Source of the DNA: Flavobacterium hibisci
Lineage (GTDB): Bacteria; Bacteroidota; Bacteroidia; Flavobacteriales; Flavobacteriaceae
Direction of reading: 5' to 3'
DNA length: 35,819 nucleotides
NCBI RefSeq assembly: GCF_020026925.1
Contig: NZ_JAIQDW010000030.1
Coordinates: 1-35,819, forward strand
The notes under the pieces were generated by a model. The model saw only the letters and a list, made by a program, of their open reading frames with translations, was not told the origin of the DNA and searched no databases. The position numbers and the translations under genes are program-made. Positions 17,875 through 25,329 of the stretch are shown here, piece after piece (within the stretch, counting starts at the first letter, position 1; every line of letters starts with the position of its first letter).

Positions 17875-18516
17875 ATGAAAAATTTATTTATAAAATTACT
17901 GATGTTAGTTTTTTGTTTTTCTTCCTGCAAAAAAGAAGTAAAAACAGCATTAGAAACTACTAATCCTGCCGATAGCATAAAAGCAGAAGATACAATGGCT
18001 GAAAAACCTTTAGATTCTGCGGCACAAATGAAAGCATGGATGGATTATGCTACACCGGGTTCACCACATAAGATGATGGCAGACGAAACCGGAACCTGGA
18101 ATTGCGATATGACTTTTTGGGAAGAAGAAGGTGGTAAACCTGAAAAGGCAAGTTCTACGGCAAATATAAAAATGATCCTCGGTGGCCGTTATCAGGAAGC
18201 CAATTACAAGGGAACGATGATGGGACAGCCATTTGAAGGAAAATCTACACTAGCCTACAATAATGCGAGTAAAGAATATACTTCTACATTTATTGATAAT
18301 ATGGGAACCGGAATGATGATTGGCTCAGGCAAATATGACGACAAGACAAAAAGTATGGAACTTAAAGGCGATATGGTAAATCCTTTAAATGGTAAAAAAA
18401 CACCATATAGGGAAGTCTACAGTATTGTGGACGCAAGAACACGTAAAATGGAAATGTACGATACAAAAAATGGTAAGGAATATAAAAGCATGGAAATCAT
18501 TATGAAGAAGAAATAG
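17875..18516 (+). CDS. DUF1579-like lipoprotein
   Basis: This is a 213-residue protein with a short lipoprotein signal (LVFCFSSC, lipid Cys near residue 19) and a Lys/Asp/Ala-rich linker. The folded part carries GTWNCDMTFW, a run of Met residues and GGRYQEANYKG followed by FEGKSTLAYNN, which match the DUF1579 pattern of small beta-barrel proteins. The biochemical role is unknown. The Met-rich surface (MKAWMDYA, KMMADE, TMMGQP, GTGMMIGSG) stands out and could bind copper or a hydrophobic ligand, but this is speculation. A perfect hairpin terminator follows 34 bases later. Confidence 0.78.
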   Translation: MKNLFIKLLMLVFCFSSCKKEVKTALETTNPADSIKAEDTMAEKPLDSAAQMKAWMDYATPGSPHKMMADETGTWNCDMTFWEEEGGKPEKASSTANIKMILGGRYQEANYKGTMMGQPFEGKSTLAYNNASKEYTSTFIDNMGTGMMIGSGKYDDKTKSMELKGDMVNPLNGKKTPYREVYSIVDARTRKMEMYDTKNGKEYKSMEIIMKKK

Positions 18517-18550
18517 CCTGAATCATATACCTTTAAAAAACTAAATAATT

Positions 18551-18580
18551 TCCCGATTGCGTCATGTAATCGGGATTTTT
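18551..18580 (+). terminator. Rho-independent terminator after the DUF1579 gene
   Basis: TCCCGATT and AATCGGGA form a perfect 8-bp stem around a 9-base loop, followed by a run of T. The TTG at 18557 that could extend the next gene lies inside this hairpin, which argues against that longer start. Confidence 0.85.
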
Positions 18581-18664
18581 TTGAAACGAATTATTCTTTC
18601 TGTTTTCAGTTTTTTTAAATTAATTTGGCTCTTTCTAATTAGAATAAGTAATAAATACGACGTA

Positions 18665-19117
18665 ATGGAATTAAAATGGAAAATAAAGCCTTTTGAGGCA
18701 TTAACTGTTCATGAGTTATATGATTTGTTGAAACTAAGAAGTGAAATCTTTGTAGTGGAGCAAAATTGCGTTTATTTGGATATTGATGGGAAAGACAAGA
18801 AAGCTTTACACTTAATTGGAGAATATGATTCTAAAATTGTTGCCTATGTACGCTTATTTGATGCCGGGATTAGTTTTGATAATGCCTCAATTGGCAGGGT
18901 CGTAGTAGATGCAGATTATCGTGACAGAAAATGGGGCCATGATTTAATGAGAGAAGCCATTGCAGCGATAAAATCCAATTTTGGAAAAGATAAAATTACA
19001 ATTGGTGCACAGTTATATCTGAAAAAATTCTACGAAAGCCACGGGTTCGTGCAAACGAGTGAAATGTATCTAGAAGATGATATTCCGCATATTGAGATGC
19101 AGTTAAACAGGCTCTAA
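18665..19117 (+). CDS. ElaA-like GNAT family acetyltransferase
   Basis: This is a 150-residue protein beginning MELKWKIKPFEALTVHELYD. The pattern of LTVHELYDLLKLRSEIFVVEQ followed by CVYLDIDGKD (key residues LR-x3-FVVEQ-x-C-x-Y-x-D) is typical of ElaA, with an acetyl-CoA-binding region near IGRVVVDADYRDRKWG and a C-terminal YESHGF. GNAT proteins move an acetyl group from acetyl-CoA to an amine; the ElaA substrate is not known. I chose the ATG at 18665 because the longer frame starts inside the upstream terminator. Its stop codon overlaps the stop codon of the convergent OmpA gene. Confidence 0.88.
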   Translation: MELKWKIKPFEALTVHELYDLLKLRSEIFVVEQNCVYLDIDGKDKKALHLIGEYDSKIVAYVRLFDAGISFDNASIGRVVVDADYRDRKWGHDLMREAIAAIKSNFGKDKITIGAQLYLKKFYESHGFVQTSEMYLEDDIPHIEMQLNRL

Positions 19118-19917
19118 ATCTTAGTAATTTTAAATTCAACCCTTCTGTCTAAATAATCCCCTTTTTTAAGCGGATATTTATTACCGCAGCCCTGGTAGCT
19201 CATACGGCTTTTGGATATTTTTTTCGATACCAAATAGAAAAACACGGTTTTAGCACGGTTCCAGGAAAGTCTTCTTTCATTATTTTCACGATCTATCCCG
19301 TCTGTGTAGATTTCAGGAGTACAGCATACATGACCTCTTATTTCAAACTGAATGCTTTTTCTGGATTGCAGGATAGTGACAATTTTATCTAATTCTTTTT
19401 TAGATTTGTGGGTTAGTTTTGAACTCCCAAGATCAAACAGAATGTTTTCAAGTAAAACTTTATCACCAATGTTTAGTTCACTCTCTAATGAATTACGGAT
19501 TCCTTTTCCGTAGCTGTTTTTCTTAACGGCAATTAAATCGACCCTGCGGTTTTTAGACCTGGTTTCATCTAGGTTTTCAACCGTATCGCTCCTGATTATG
19601 ACTCGCCCTTTTCCTTCAAGAATGATTATTCTGCTTTTGTTAAATCCAATAGCAACTAATATTTTCTGAACGGTATTAACACGGTCCCTCGATAAGCGAT
19701 AATTATATTCATCAGTACCACGATCATCGCAATAACCATAAATTTGTATCGACTCTATTTTTGTGGTGTCTATGTTTTTTGCAAAATCAGTAATGACTTT
19801 GGTTTGCTGACGGCTAAGTATATATTTATCAAAATCAAAATAAATGGTTTCGATGGGTTTTTGCTGCGCCCATAAATTGTAAATAAATAACAGAAATAGG
19901 GAGCTGCCAAGTTTCAT
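19114..19917 (-). CDS. Tandem OmpA-domain periplasmic protein
   Basis: This is a 267-residue protein with a signal peptide (MKLGSSLFLLFIYNLWAQ) and no beta-barrel. Two OmpA-like peptidoglycan-binding domains follow each other. The first (about residues 22-130) shows IYFDFDKYILS, YGYCDDRGTDEYN and NRRVDL; the second (about residues 145-267) shows ILFDLGSSKLT, RGHVCCTPE, LSWNRAKTV and DRRVEF. Such domains hold envelope proteins to the diaminopimelate peptide of murein. Carrying two copies without a barrel suggests a soluble cross-linker or adaptor. The start codon is one base after the S41 peptidase stop codon, so the two are co-translated. The 3' end meets the convergent acetyltransferase gene. 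Confidence 0.85.
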   Translation of the reverse strand: MKLGSSLFLLFIYNLWAQQKPIETIYFDFDKYILSRQQTKVITDFAKNIDTTKIESIQIYGYCDDRGTDEYNYRLSRDRVNTVQKILVAIGFNKSRIIILEGKGRVIIRSDTVENLDETRSKNRRVDLIAVKKNSYGKGIRNSLESELNIGDKVLLENILFDLGSSKLTHKSKKELDKIVTILQSRKSIQFEIRGHVCCTPEIYTDGIDRENNERRLSWNRAKTVFFYLVSKKISKSRMSYQGCGNKYPLKKGDYLDRRVEFKITKI

Positions 19918-19918
19918 C

Positions 19919-21556
19919 TTACATTTTTAAAATGGTTTTATACTCAGTTTGATTGTTTAACACGTTTACCGCTTTTTTAATTTCTGAATTGTTTTTAATA
20001 TAATATTGATATAATCCTTCCTGATATTGATACCTTTTTATAAGTTCCTCTAAAATCAGGTTTTTAATTTCCTTTTGGTTTTTGTCTAATAATGTGGTTT
20101 CACTTTTTTCAAGTGCATTTAATAACTGCTTGTATTCGATAACAATTGCTTCATCAATTTGTTCATTTTTGGCTGCTGCCAAAGTGTTTTTCAATGCCAG
20201 TTCAGTTTCTGTATCGAAAGTAAACTTGTTGACTTTTAAATATTGCTTGAAAGCAGTATAATCAGCATCAGTGATGGTTGGAATTTTATCTCCCAAATTC
20301 GGGTTTTTATAATAGTAAGTAGTGGCATAATCAAAAATTCCGTCATTTTTTAATAGCGCATTTGTAATCGGACTCATTTTGGTTTCATCCAGTTCAATAT
20401 CCGGCAAAACACCTCCGCCATCAAAAACGGTTCTTCCTTTTCTGGTTTTAAAAGCATTAAAATTTTTAGAATCAGTTTTTTGGGCTACACCATTTTTGTC
20501 TTTATGCGAATAATCCAATGCCTGAATGCAACGTCCTGAAGGAGTATAGTAACGTGAAATAGTTACTTTTAACTGTGTTCCGTACGTTAATTCAACAGTG
20601 CGCTGAACCAGACCTTTTCCAAAACTGCGGCTTCCTAAAATTACAGCACGATCTAAATCTTGTAAAGCTCCCGAAACAATCTCTGATGCCGAAGCACTTT
20701 TTCCGTTTACTAAAATGGCTAGCGGAATCTGAGTGTCTATAGGCTCTTTGGTTGTCTTGTAAGTATTGTTGTGTTTTTCAATTCTGGATTTTGTAGTTAC
20801 AATTACTTCATTTTTTGGAACAAATAAATTACAAATATCAATAGCTTCATTTAATAGTCCGCCAGGATTTCCTCTTAAGTCCAATACAATCTGTGTAGCA
20901 CCGTCACTTTTAAGTTTTTCAAGAGCTTCTTTTACTTCAAAGGCTGCTTTTCTGCTAAAATGTGCCAAAACGATATACCCCGTTTTATCATCAATTTTTC
21001 CATAAAACGGAACCGATTTAATATCAACTTCATCCAAAACAAGGTCTGTAGTGTACGTTTTTCCCTGACGCAGGTATTTTATTTTGATTTTAGTATTTTT
21101 TGTTCCTTTTAGCAATTGTGAAGCGTCGTCCTTAAAATCAGCAATCAAAACATCGCCAATCTGAATAATTTCGTCGCCTGCTTTTAACCCGGCTTTGTCT
21201 GCCGGATAATTTTTATAAGGTTCGCGAACAATTAAACGGTCTTTCTTACGGGCTATCATAGCGCCAATCCCTGTATATTCACCCGTATTGTTGATTTTAA
21301 AATTAACCACATCCTGCTCATTAAAATAAACCGTATAAGGATCTAAACTTCCCAACATGCTTTTTATACCCTTGTCCATCAGGTCACCCGGATTGGTTTC
21401 ATCGACATAATTGGTGTTAACGGCTTTGAATAAGGTTGTGAAAATTTCTATTTGCTTGGCGATTTCAAAAAAGTCTTCTTTGAAACTGGTCCCAATAAAT
21501 AAAAATCCTGCTGCAGCGGCTGGTATGATGAATTTCTTTTTGAAATAAGGGTACAT
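19919..21556 (-). CDS. S41 family C-terminal processing peptidase
   Basis: This is a 545-residue carboxyl-terminal processing protease. A hydrophobic N-terminal segment (about residues 9-24) anchors or exports it. A PDZ domain (about residues 85-170, with TGIGAMI and AGLKAGDEI) precedes the S41 catalytic region with DLRGNPGG and NGKSASASEI. By alignment to the family, Ser289 and Lys314 (FGKGLVQ) form the Ser/Lys dyad. A helical C-terminal region follows. Such enzymes trim envelope or secreted proteins in the periplasm. It forms an apparent operon with the tandem-OmpA gene one base downstream, and rnpA lies 108 bases upstream on the same strand. Confidence 0.95.
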   Translation of the reverse strand: MYPYFKKKFIIPAAAAGFLFIGTSFKEDFFEIAKQIEIFTTLFKAVNTNYVDETNPGDLMDKGIKSMLGSLDPYTVYFNEQDVVNFKINNTGEYTGIGAMIARKKDRLIVREPYKNYPADKAGLKAGDEIIQIGDVLIADFKDDASQLLKGTKNTKIKIKYLRQGKTYTTDLVLDEVDIKSVPFYGKIDDKTGYIVLAHFSRKAAFEVKEALEKLKSDGATQIVLDLRGNPGGLLNEAIDICNLFVPKNEVIVTTKSRIEKHNNTYKTTKEPIDTQIPLAILVNGKSASASEIVSGALQDLDRAVILGSRSFGKGLVQRTVELTYGTQLKVTISRYYTPSGRCIQALDYSHKDKNGVAQKTDSKNFNAFKTRKGRTVFDGGGVLPDIELDETKMSPITNALLKNDGIFDYATTYYYKNPNLGDKIPTITDADYTAFKQYLKVNKFTFDTETELALKNTLAAAKNEQIDEAIVIEYKQLLNALEKSETTLLDKNQKEIKNLILEELIKRYQYQEGLYQYYIKNNSEIKKAVNVLNNQTEYKTILKM

Positions 21557-21664
21557 AATTGTGAATTATATTATAGTGTACTAAAATAAGAATAAAAACA
21601 TTAATTAAGGAGACTTCTATGAATGATTATAAGCAGCTCAATTCAAAGATGTTGATGGCAAGGT

Positions 21665-22069
21665 TTATAATTCTGGTTTTTTATCCAAATCCTGAATTTT
21701 ATTAATCTGCTGAATAAATTTCTCAAACAGCTGAACCGTTTTGGTATTAATTTCTTCGTAAGTTAGCCGGTCTTTTGTCTGGTAAAAAAACATCAGTGAA
21801 TAAGGCTGATGCACATTATCCCAAAGCAAATGTTTATTTAGCCGGTAGGTTTCTCTTAAAACCCTTTTGAAATAATTACGATCAACGGCTTTTTTGAAAT
21901 ATTTCTTTGAAACCGATACGCCAATTTTGATTTTTTCTTCTGAATTTTCATCCGCCTGACAGTAAACCAAACGCAACGGATATTTTGAAACCGATTTCCC
22001 TTCAGAAAAAAGTAATCCAATGGTCGTTTTGCTCTTTAAGCGTTCATTTTTAGGATAGGTGAAGTTCAT
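21665..22069 (-). CDS. rnpA: Ribonuclease P protein component
   Basis: This is a 134-residue basic protein of normal length for RnpA. It carries the conserved IGVSVSKKYFKKAVDRN and then FKRVLRETYR, which include the R-N-x2-KR-x2-RE signature that contacts RNase P RNA. It joins the RNA subunit to remove 5' leaders from pre-tRNA. The chosen ATG is the first of MNFTYPKNER. Its promoter, a TACCTTTG box only 26 bases before the start, belongs to a segment that is repeated upstream at 23182-23245, on the far side of a toxin/antitoxin pair. The gene itself is intact. Confidence 0.96.
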   Translation of the reverse strand: MNFTYPKNERLKSKTTIGLLFSEGKSVSKYPLRLVYCQADENSEEKIKIGVSVSKKYFKKAVDRNYFKRVLRETYRLNKHLLWDNVHQPYSLMFFYQTKDRLTYEEINTKTVQLFEKFIQQINKIQDLDKKPEL

Positions 22070-22105
22070 TTAATTCAGAAATTGTAATTTGAAGCAAAGG
22101 TACAA
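22048..22105 (-). repeat. rnpA promoter/start repeat, copy 1 (active rnpA)
   Basis: This 58-base segment covers the first seven rnpA codons, the leader and the -7 box. It aligns with 23182-23245 in the same orientation. The 33 bases over the start codon (22048-22080 versus 23182-23214) differ at two positions. The leader differs by small indels, and the CAAAGGTACAA end (top strand) is shared. Confidence 0.85.
22095..22102 (-). promoter_or_regulatory. rnpA -7 box
   Basis: On the minus strand this reads TACCTTTG, an exact match to TAnnTTTG. It begins 11 bases after the toxin stop codon, so any -33 element would lie inside the end of the toxin gene. Confidence 0.55.
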
Positions 22106-22112
22106 AGCGTTT

Positions 22113-22865
22113 TTATATGAAGTATTTTAAAACAAATTCTTTGAACCAGTTTGGAAAATCTTCTTCATTGATATGAAGTCTTAATAATTTGGCATCATTT
22201 ATTTCTGCTATTAAAGTGAGCTTTTCGCCAGAATTATCAAACAAATATGCTTTATTTGAAGTTTCGATAGCTGGAAATAAATTGTTTAATGTTCTGGTAT
22301 ATCTGCTTTTTATAATTTCATTATCAACAGCATGTCCTCCTTTTTGTACTCTGTTTTCTACCCGGGAAATATTGATTTCCGGATCATCGATGCAGACAAA
22401 ATATAAATAGGTAGTGTAGCCTAAAGAATTTGCTTCTTTAATATCATCTAATTTTGAAGCATGGCTCATGACGGTTTCAAAGCAAAAACTTTTGTTTTCA
22501 TACAGAAGCTTTTCTCTTAAAAAGGAAGAAATCAGCGAACCTTCATAGCTATTAGGTTTTTTTGAGATCGAAATAACAAAGTTCTCTTTTATATCTAAAG
22601 AAATTGGAAACCCTTTTTCTTTAGCTGTGTTTATTAAAGTTTTACTCTTTTCTTTTTTTAAGAAACTTAATAAATCTTCAGAAGTAGCCTTGATTTCATA
22701 TGATTCTAAATCTATTAGACCTTTTGTTTGGAGAATTTTTTCAAGATAATCAGCATTAATAAAATATCCTGTATTGTAATGTTTTGAAAATTCTTCAAAA
22801 AGAGTGCTTTTACCAGAACCGTTAGGCCCTGCAAATATTCTCAATCTTTTTTTTATTTCCTGCAT
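22113..22865 (-). CDS. Zeta-type toxin / P-loop kinase (COG4185-like)
   Basis: This is a 250-residue predicted kinase. It shows a Walker A motif at residues 13-21 (GPNGSGKST), then FINADYLE with Asn37 and Asp39, FETVMSH at residues 129-135, and a lid-like region SRVENRVQKGGHAVDNE with GGH at 176-178 and SRYTRTLNNL. This order matches the zeta-toxin-related family, in which classical members phosphorylate UDP-N-acetylglucosamine and block wall synthesis. The substrate here is not proven. The start codon lies inside the end of the upstream small gene with a 13-base overlap, typical of a coupled antitoxin-toxin pair. The pair lies between two copies of the rnpA 5' region. Confidence 0.82.
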   Translation of the reverse strand: MQEIKKRLRIFAGPNGSGKSTLFEEFSKHYNTGYFINADYLEKILQTKGLIDLESYEIKATSEDLLSFLKKEKSKTLINTAKEKGFPISLDIKENFVISISKKPNSYEGSLISSFLREKLLYENKSFCFETVMSHASKLDDIKEANSLGYTTYLYFVCIDDPEINISRVENRVQKGGHAVDNEIIKSRYTRTLNNLFPAIETSNKAYLFDNSGEKLTLIAEINDAKLLRLHINEEDFPNWFKEFVLKYFI

Positions 22866-23122
22866 AATACCATTCCTTTTTTCAAACCATTATCTGAAAT
22901 GGATTTATCTTGCAGATTTCTAATTACATTAATTTCTCCATTTGGCAATTTTTCAATTATTTTTTTTCCTGAAATTGATTTTATACTTAATCCCAATGCT
23001 TTAGATTCCCTTATAGCATAGCTTGAGCTCCTTGAAGCAGATTTAATTAGAATATCTGTTTCACTAGAGTTGTTTTTTTTCTTATGCTGTTTTACTACCA
23101 AACGTGCGATCTTACTTTTCAT
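22853..23122 (-). CDS. Putative antitoxin partner of the zeta-type toxin
   Basis: This is a small 89-residue basic protein, beginning MKSKIARLVVKQHKKK. I chose the ATG at 23122; the frame extends to a TTG at 23149, which has little support. The sequence is not one I recognise as a named antitoxin family. The assignment rests on position: it lies directly upstream of the toxin, overlaps it by 13 bases and is on the same strand. The region is preceded by the orphaned rnpA promoter copy at 23235 and its 14-codon stub ending at 23159, so that promoter probably drives the pair. Confidence 0.65.
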   Translation of the reverse strand: MKSKIARLVVKQHKKKNNSSETDILIKSASRSSSYAIRESKALGLSIKSISGKKIIEKLPNGEINVIRNLQDKSISDNGLKKGMVLCRK

Positions 23123-23158
23123 AACTTTTAAAAATAAGTTTACTCTCAAATTTACGAT

Positions 23159-23203
23159 TTATATCTGATACAACCCCATCATTTTAGGGTAAGTGAAGTT
23201 CAT
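23159..23203 (-). pseudogene. Truncated rnpA 5' stub (14 codons)
   Basis: The ATG at 23203 opens MNFTYPK, identical to the first seven residues of rnpA, then diverges (MMGLYQI) and stops. It retains an rnpA-like promoter and leader. It may be translated as a leader peptide ahead of the antitoxin, whose ATG is 36 bases downstream of the stop. Confidence 0.7.
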
Positions 23204-23245
23204 TTAATTCAGAAAAAATTTGCAATTTGAGTCACAAAGGTACAA
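23182..23245 (-). repeat. rnpA promoter/start repeat, copy 2 (orphaned)
   Basis: This is the upstream partner of 22048-22105, in direct orientation. The two copies bracket a segment of about 1.1 kb with the toxin and antitoxin genes and no recognisable recombinase. Both base changes inside the shared coding part are synonymous. Confidence 0.85.
23235..23242 (-). promoter_or_regulatory. Duplicated -7 box facing the antitoxin
   Basis: On the minus strand this reads TACCTTTG, the same box as in front of rnpA. It now faces the stub and the antitoxin-toxin pair. Confidence 0.5.
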
Positions 23246-23302
23246 TTAAACCATAAAAGCCGTTATTGTTTTCAAATTTTATACCGCTAAAAATATATTT
23301 AC

Positions 23303-23310
23303 TACTTTTG
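23303..23310 (+). promoter_or_regulatory. Bacteroidota -7 box for the acyltransferase operon
   Basis: TACTTTTG matches TAnnTTTG and lies 17 bases before the acyltransferase ATG. It is divergent from the orphaned rnpA promoter about 60 bases away. Confidence 0.5.
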
Positions 23311-23327
23311 GCGTTTAATTTTTAAGC

Positions 23328-24074
23328 ATGCAAAAGATAATTTCATATCCAATCTCCGTAATTTATTATTTATGTTTTGGATTGTGTTTGGTGATTTTTC
23401 ATCCGATACAATGGATTTGCCTTAATCTTTTTGGTTATCAGGCTCATAAAAAAAGTGTTGATTACTTAAATTTAGGTCTCTTAAGCTGTACCAGGCTTGT
23501 GGGAACGACTTATAAAGTTACCGGTGTCGATACAATACCGAAAGGTGTTCCGATTATTTTTGTGGCCAATCACCAAAGTATGTATGATATCGTAGCAATG
23601 ATTTGGTACTTTAGACGTTTTCATTGTAAATTTGTAAGTAAGAAAGAGTTAGGCAGCGGAATACCAAGTGTTTCTTTCAATCTGAAACATGGAGGATCAG
23701 TGCTAATTGACCGTAAAGACCCTAAACAAGCGATTCCTGTAATCAAAGGCTTGTCAGAATATATCGAAAAGAATACCAGATCTGCTGTCATTTTTCCTGA
23801 AGGAACGCGCAGCAAAACCGGAAAACCTAAAGAATTTGCGCAAAGCGGCTTAAAAATTTTATGTAAATATGCGCCTTCTGCGTATGTAGTGCCGGTTAGT
23901 ATTAATAATTCATGGAAAATGGTCCGTTACGGAATGTTCCCGGTTGGATTAGGAAACCATCTTACTTTTACTGTTCATCAGGCGATGGCTGTAAAAGATT
24001 ATAAATTTGAAGAATTGATGGAGATTACTGAAAAATCAGTAAAAGAGGGAGTTAATGAGTATAAACAGATTTAA
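23328..24074 (+). CDS. plsC: 1-acyl-sn-glycerol-3-phosphate acyltransferase
   Basis: This is a 248-residue membrane-associated acyltransferase. A hydrophobic N-terminal segment (about residues 8-35) precedes the catalytic NHQSMYD motif (His82 and Asp87, the HX4D dyad) and the FPEGTRS substrate-binding motif. It is expected to add the second acyl chain to lysophosphatidic acid to make phosphatidic acid, the precursor of membrane phospholipids. The stop codon is 40 bases before the acyl-ACP desaturase start on the same strand, so both likely share a transcript and jointly set acyl composition of the membrane. Related acyltransferases with other acceptors cannot be excluded. Confidence 0.87.
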   Translation: MQKIISYPISVIYYLCFGLCLVIFHPIQWICLNLFGYQAHKKSVDYLNLGLLSCTRLVGTTYKVTGVDTIPKGVPIIFVANHQSMYDIVAMIWYFRRFHCKFVSKKELGSGIPSVSFNLKHGGSVLIDRKDPKQAIPVIKGLSEYIEKNTRSAVIFPEGTRSKTGKPKEFAQSGLKILCKYAPSAYVVPVSINNSWKMVRYGMFPVGLGNHLTFTVHQAMAVKDYKFEELMEITEKSVKEGVNEYKQI

Positions 24075-24114
24075 GTTTTAATAACCAGGCTTAAATCCAA
24101 ATTTTAATAAAGTA

Positions 24115-25116
24115 ATGTCTATAAAAAACATTAGATTAGAAGTAATGCAGTTTTTGGAAAAAAACGTGGAAAGCTTCGTTGAACAGTATTTAATTCCGGT
24201 TGAAAAAATTTGGCAGCCAACAGATTTCCTGCCTAATTCTCAGGGAGAAAATTTTTTTGAAGAGGTAAAGGAGTTGCGTGAAATTGCCAAAGAACTTCCA
24301 TATGATTTCTGGGTAACACTTGTTGGTGATACAATTACTGAAGAAGCCCTGCCAACATATGAATCCTGGCTTATGGATGTAGAAGGAGTGGATCAGGTAG
24401 ATCAGGTTGAAAATGGCGGTAATGGATGGGCGAGATGGGTAAAGCAATGGACCGGCGAAGAAAACCGTCATGGAGATTTGCTAAATAAATACCTGTATTT
24501 GTCTGGCCGTGTGAACATGCGTGAAATCGAAATGACAACACAACATTTGATCAACGATGGATTTGATATCGGAACAGGAAGAGATCCTTATAAAAACTTT
24601 GTGTATACTAGTTTTCAGGAATTAGCAACATATGTTTCGCATAACAGGGTATCTCAAATAGCTAAAAATTTTGGCGATAAAAAGTTATCCAAAATGTGTA
24701 AAATGATTGCTGGAGACGAAATGCGCCATCATCATGCATATAGTGAATTTGTAAATCGCATTTTTCAGGTTGATCCGAGCGAAATGATGCTGGCATTTCA
24801 ATACATGATGAAGCAAAAAATCGTTATGCCTGCGCATTTCTTAAGAGAATCAGGTCAAAAGATTAGTTCAGCTTTCGAACAATTTTCAGATTCTGCTCAG
24901 CGAATCGGAGTTTATACTGCAACGGATTATGTTGAAATACTTCAGAAATTAATTGATAAGTGGGAAATTGATAAGATTTCTAATTTAACAGATGAAGCAG
25001 AAAAAGCCCGTGAGTATTTAATGAAATTACCAGCACGTATGGCAAGGATCTCTGAAAGAATTGTAATCCCAAAAGAATCCCATATTTTCAAATGGGTTGA
25101 ACCAGCGAGATTATAA
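24115..25116 (+). CDS. Soluble acyl-ACP desaturase
   Basis: This is a 333-residue non-membrane di-iron enzyme. It carries EENRHG (Glu115, Glu116 and His119) and, about 85 residues later, DEMRHHHAY (Glu202 and His205), the two EExxH-like iron motifs of the class II acyl-ACP desaturases. It inserts a cis double bond into ACP-bound acyl chains using oxygen and reduced ferredoxin. It follows the acyltransferase gene by 40 bases and ends at a strong hairpin terminator. The gene appears intact. Confidence 0.92.
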   Translation: MSIKNIRLEVMQFLEKNVESFVEQYLIPVEKIWQPTDFLPNSQGENFFEEVKELREIAKELPYDFWVTLVGDTITEEALPTYESWLMDVEGVDQVDQVENGGNGWARWVKQWTGEENRHGDLLNKYLYLSGRVNMREIEMTTQHLINDGFDIGTGRDPYKNFVYTSFQELATYVSHNRVSQIAKNFGDKKLSKMCKMIAGDEMRHHHAYSEFVNRIFQVDPSEMMLAFQYMMKQKIVMPAHFLRESGQKISSAFEQFSDSAQRIGVYTATDYVEILQKLIDKWEIDKISNLTDEAEKAREYLMKLPARMARISERIVIPKESHIFKWVEPARL

Positions 25117-25178
25117 TTTAGATAAAAAAGTAACTTTTTTAAAATGCAATTTTGTTGCGTTTAAATAATAAGTCATAT

Positions 25179-25228
25179 AAAATGTTGATTGTTGAAGTTT
25201 TTAAATCTTTGACAATCAACATTTTTTT
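25179..25228 (+). terminator. Rho-independent terminator after the desaturase gene
   Basis: The 14-base arms AAAATGTTGATTGT (25179-25192) and ACAATCAACATTTT (25212-25225) pair perfectly around a 19-base AT-rich loop and are followed by T. The rest of the gap up to 25329 holds no gene I can support. Confidence 0.8.
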
Positions 25229-25329
25229 AATATTTCAGGTCAATTTTTTAAATAAAGACCAAATGAAGATTCAACCAAAAAATCCTTTTTAGCATTAGAA
25301 AGAAAGTATAAAGTTAAGCTTAAAAAAGT

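Noticed and set aside
18557..18664. Longer N-terminus for the ElaA-like protein
   Set aside because: The extension begins inside a strong terminator hairpin and adds a hydrophobic stretch not found in ElaA.
22103..22136. TTTG 30 bases upstream of the rnpA -7 box (and likewise for the outer copy) as a -33 element
   Set aside because: The spacing is longer than the usual range and the sequences between are unrelated in the two copies, so I treat the match as chance.
25231..25329. Nine-codon frame ATG...TAG ahead of the HD-domain gene as a leader peptide
   Set aside because: No attenuator-like hairpin or run of regulatory codons accompanies it, so it is probably chance.
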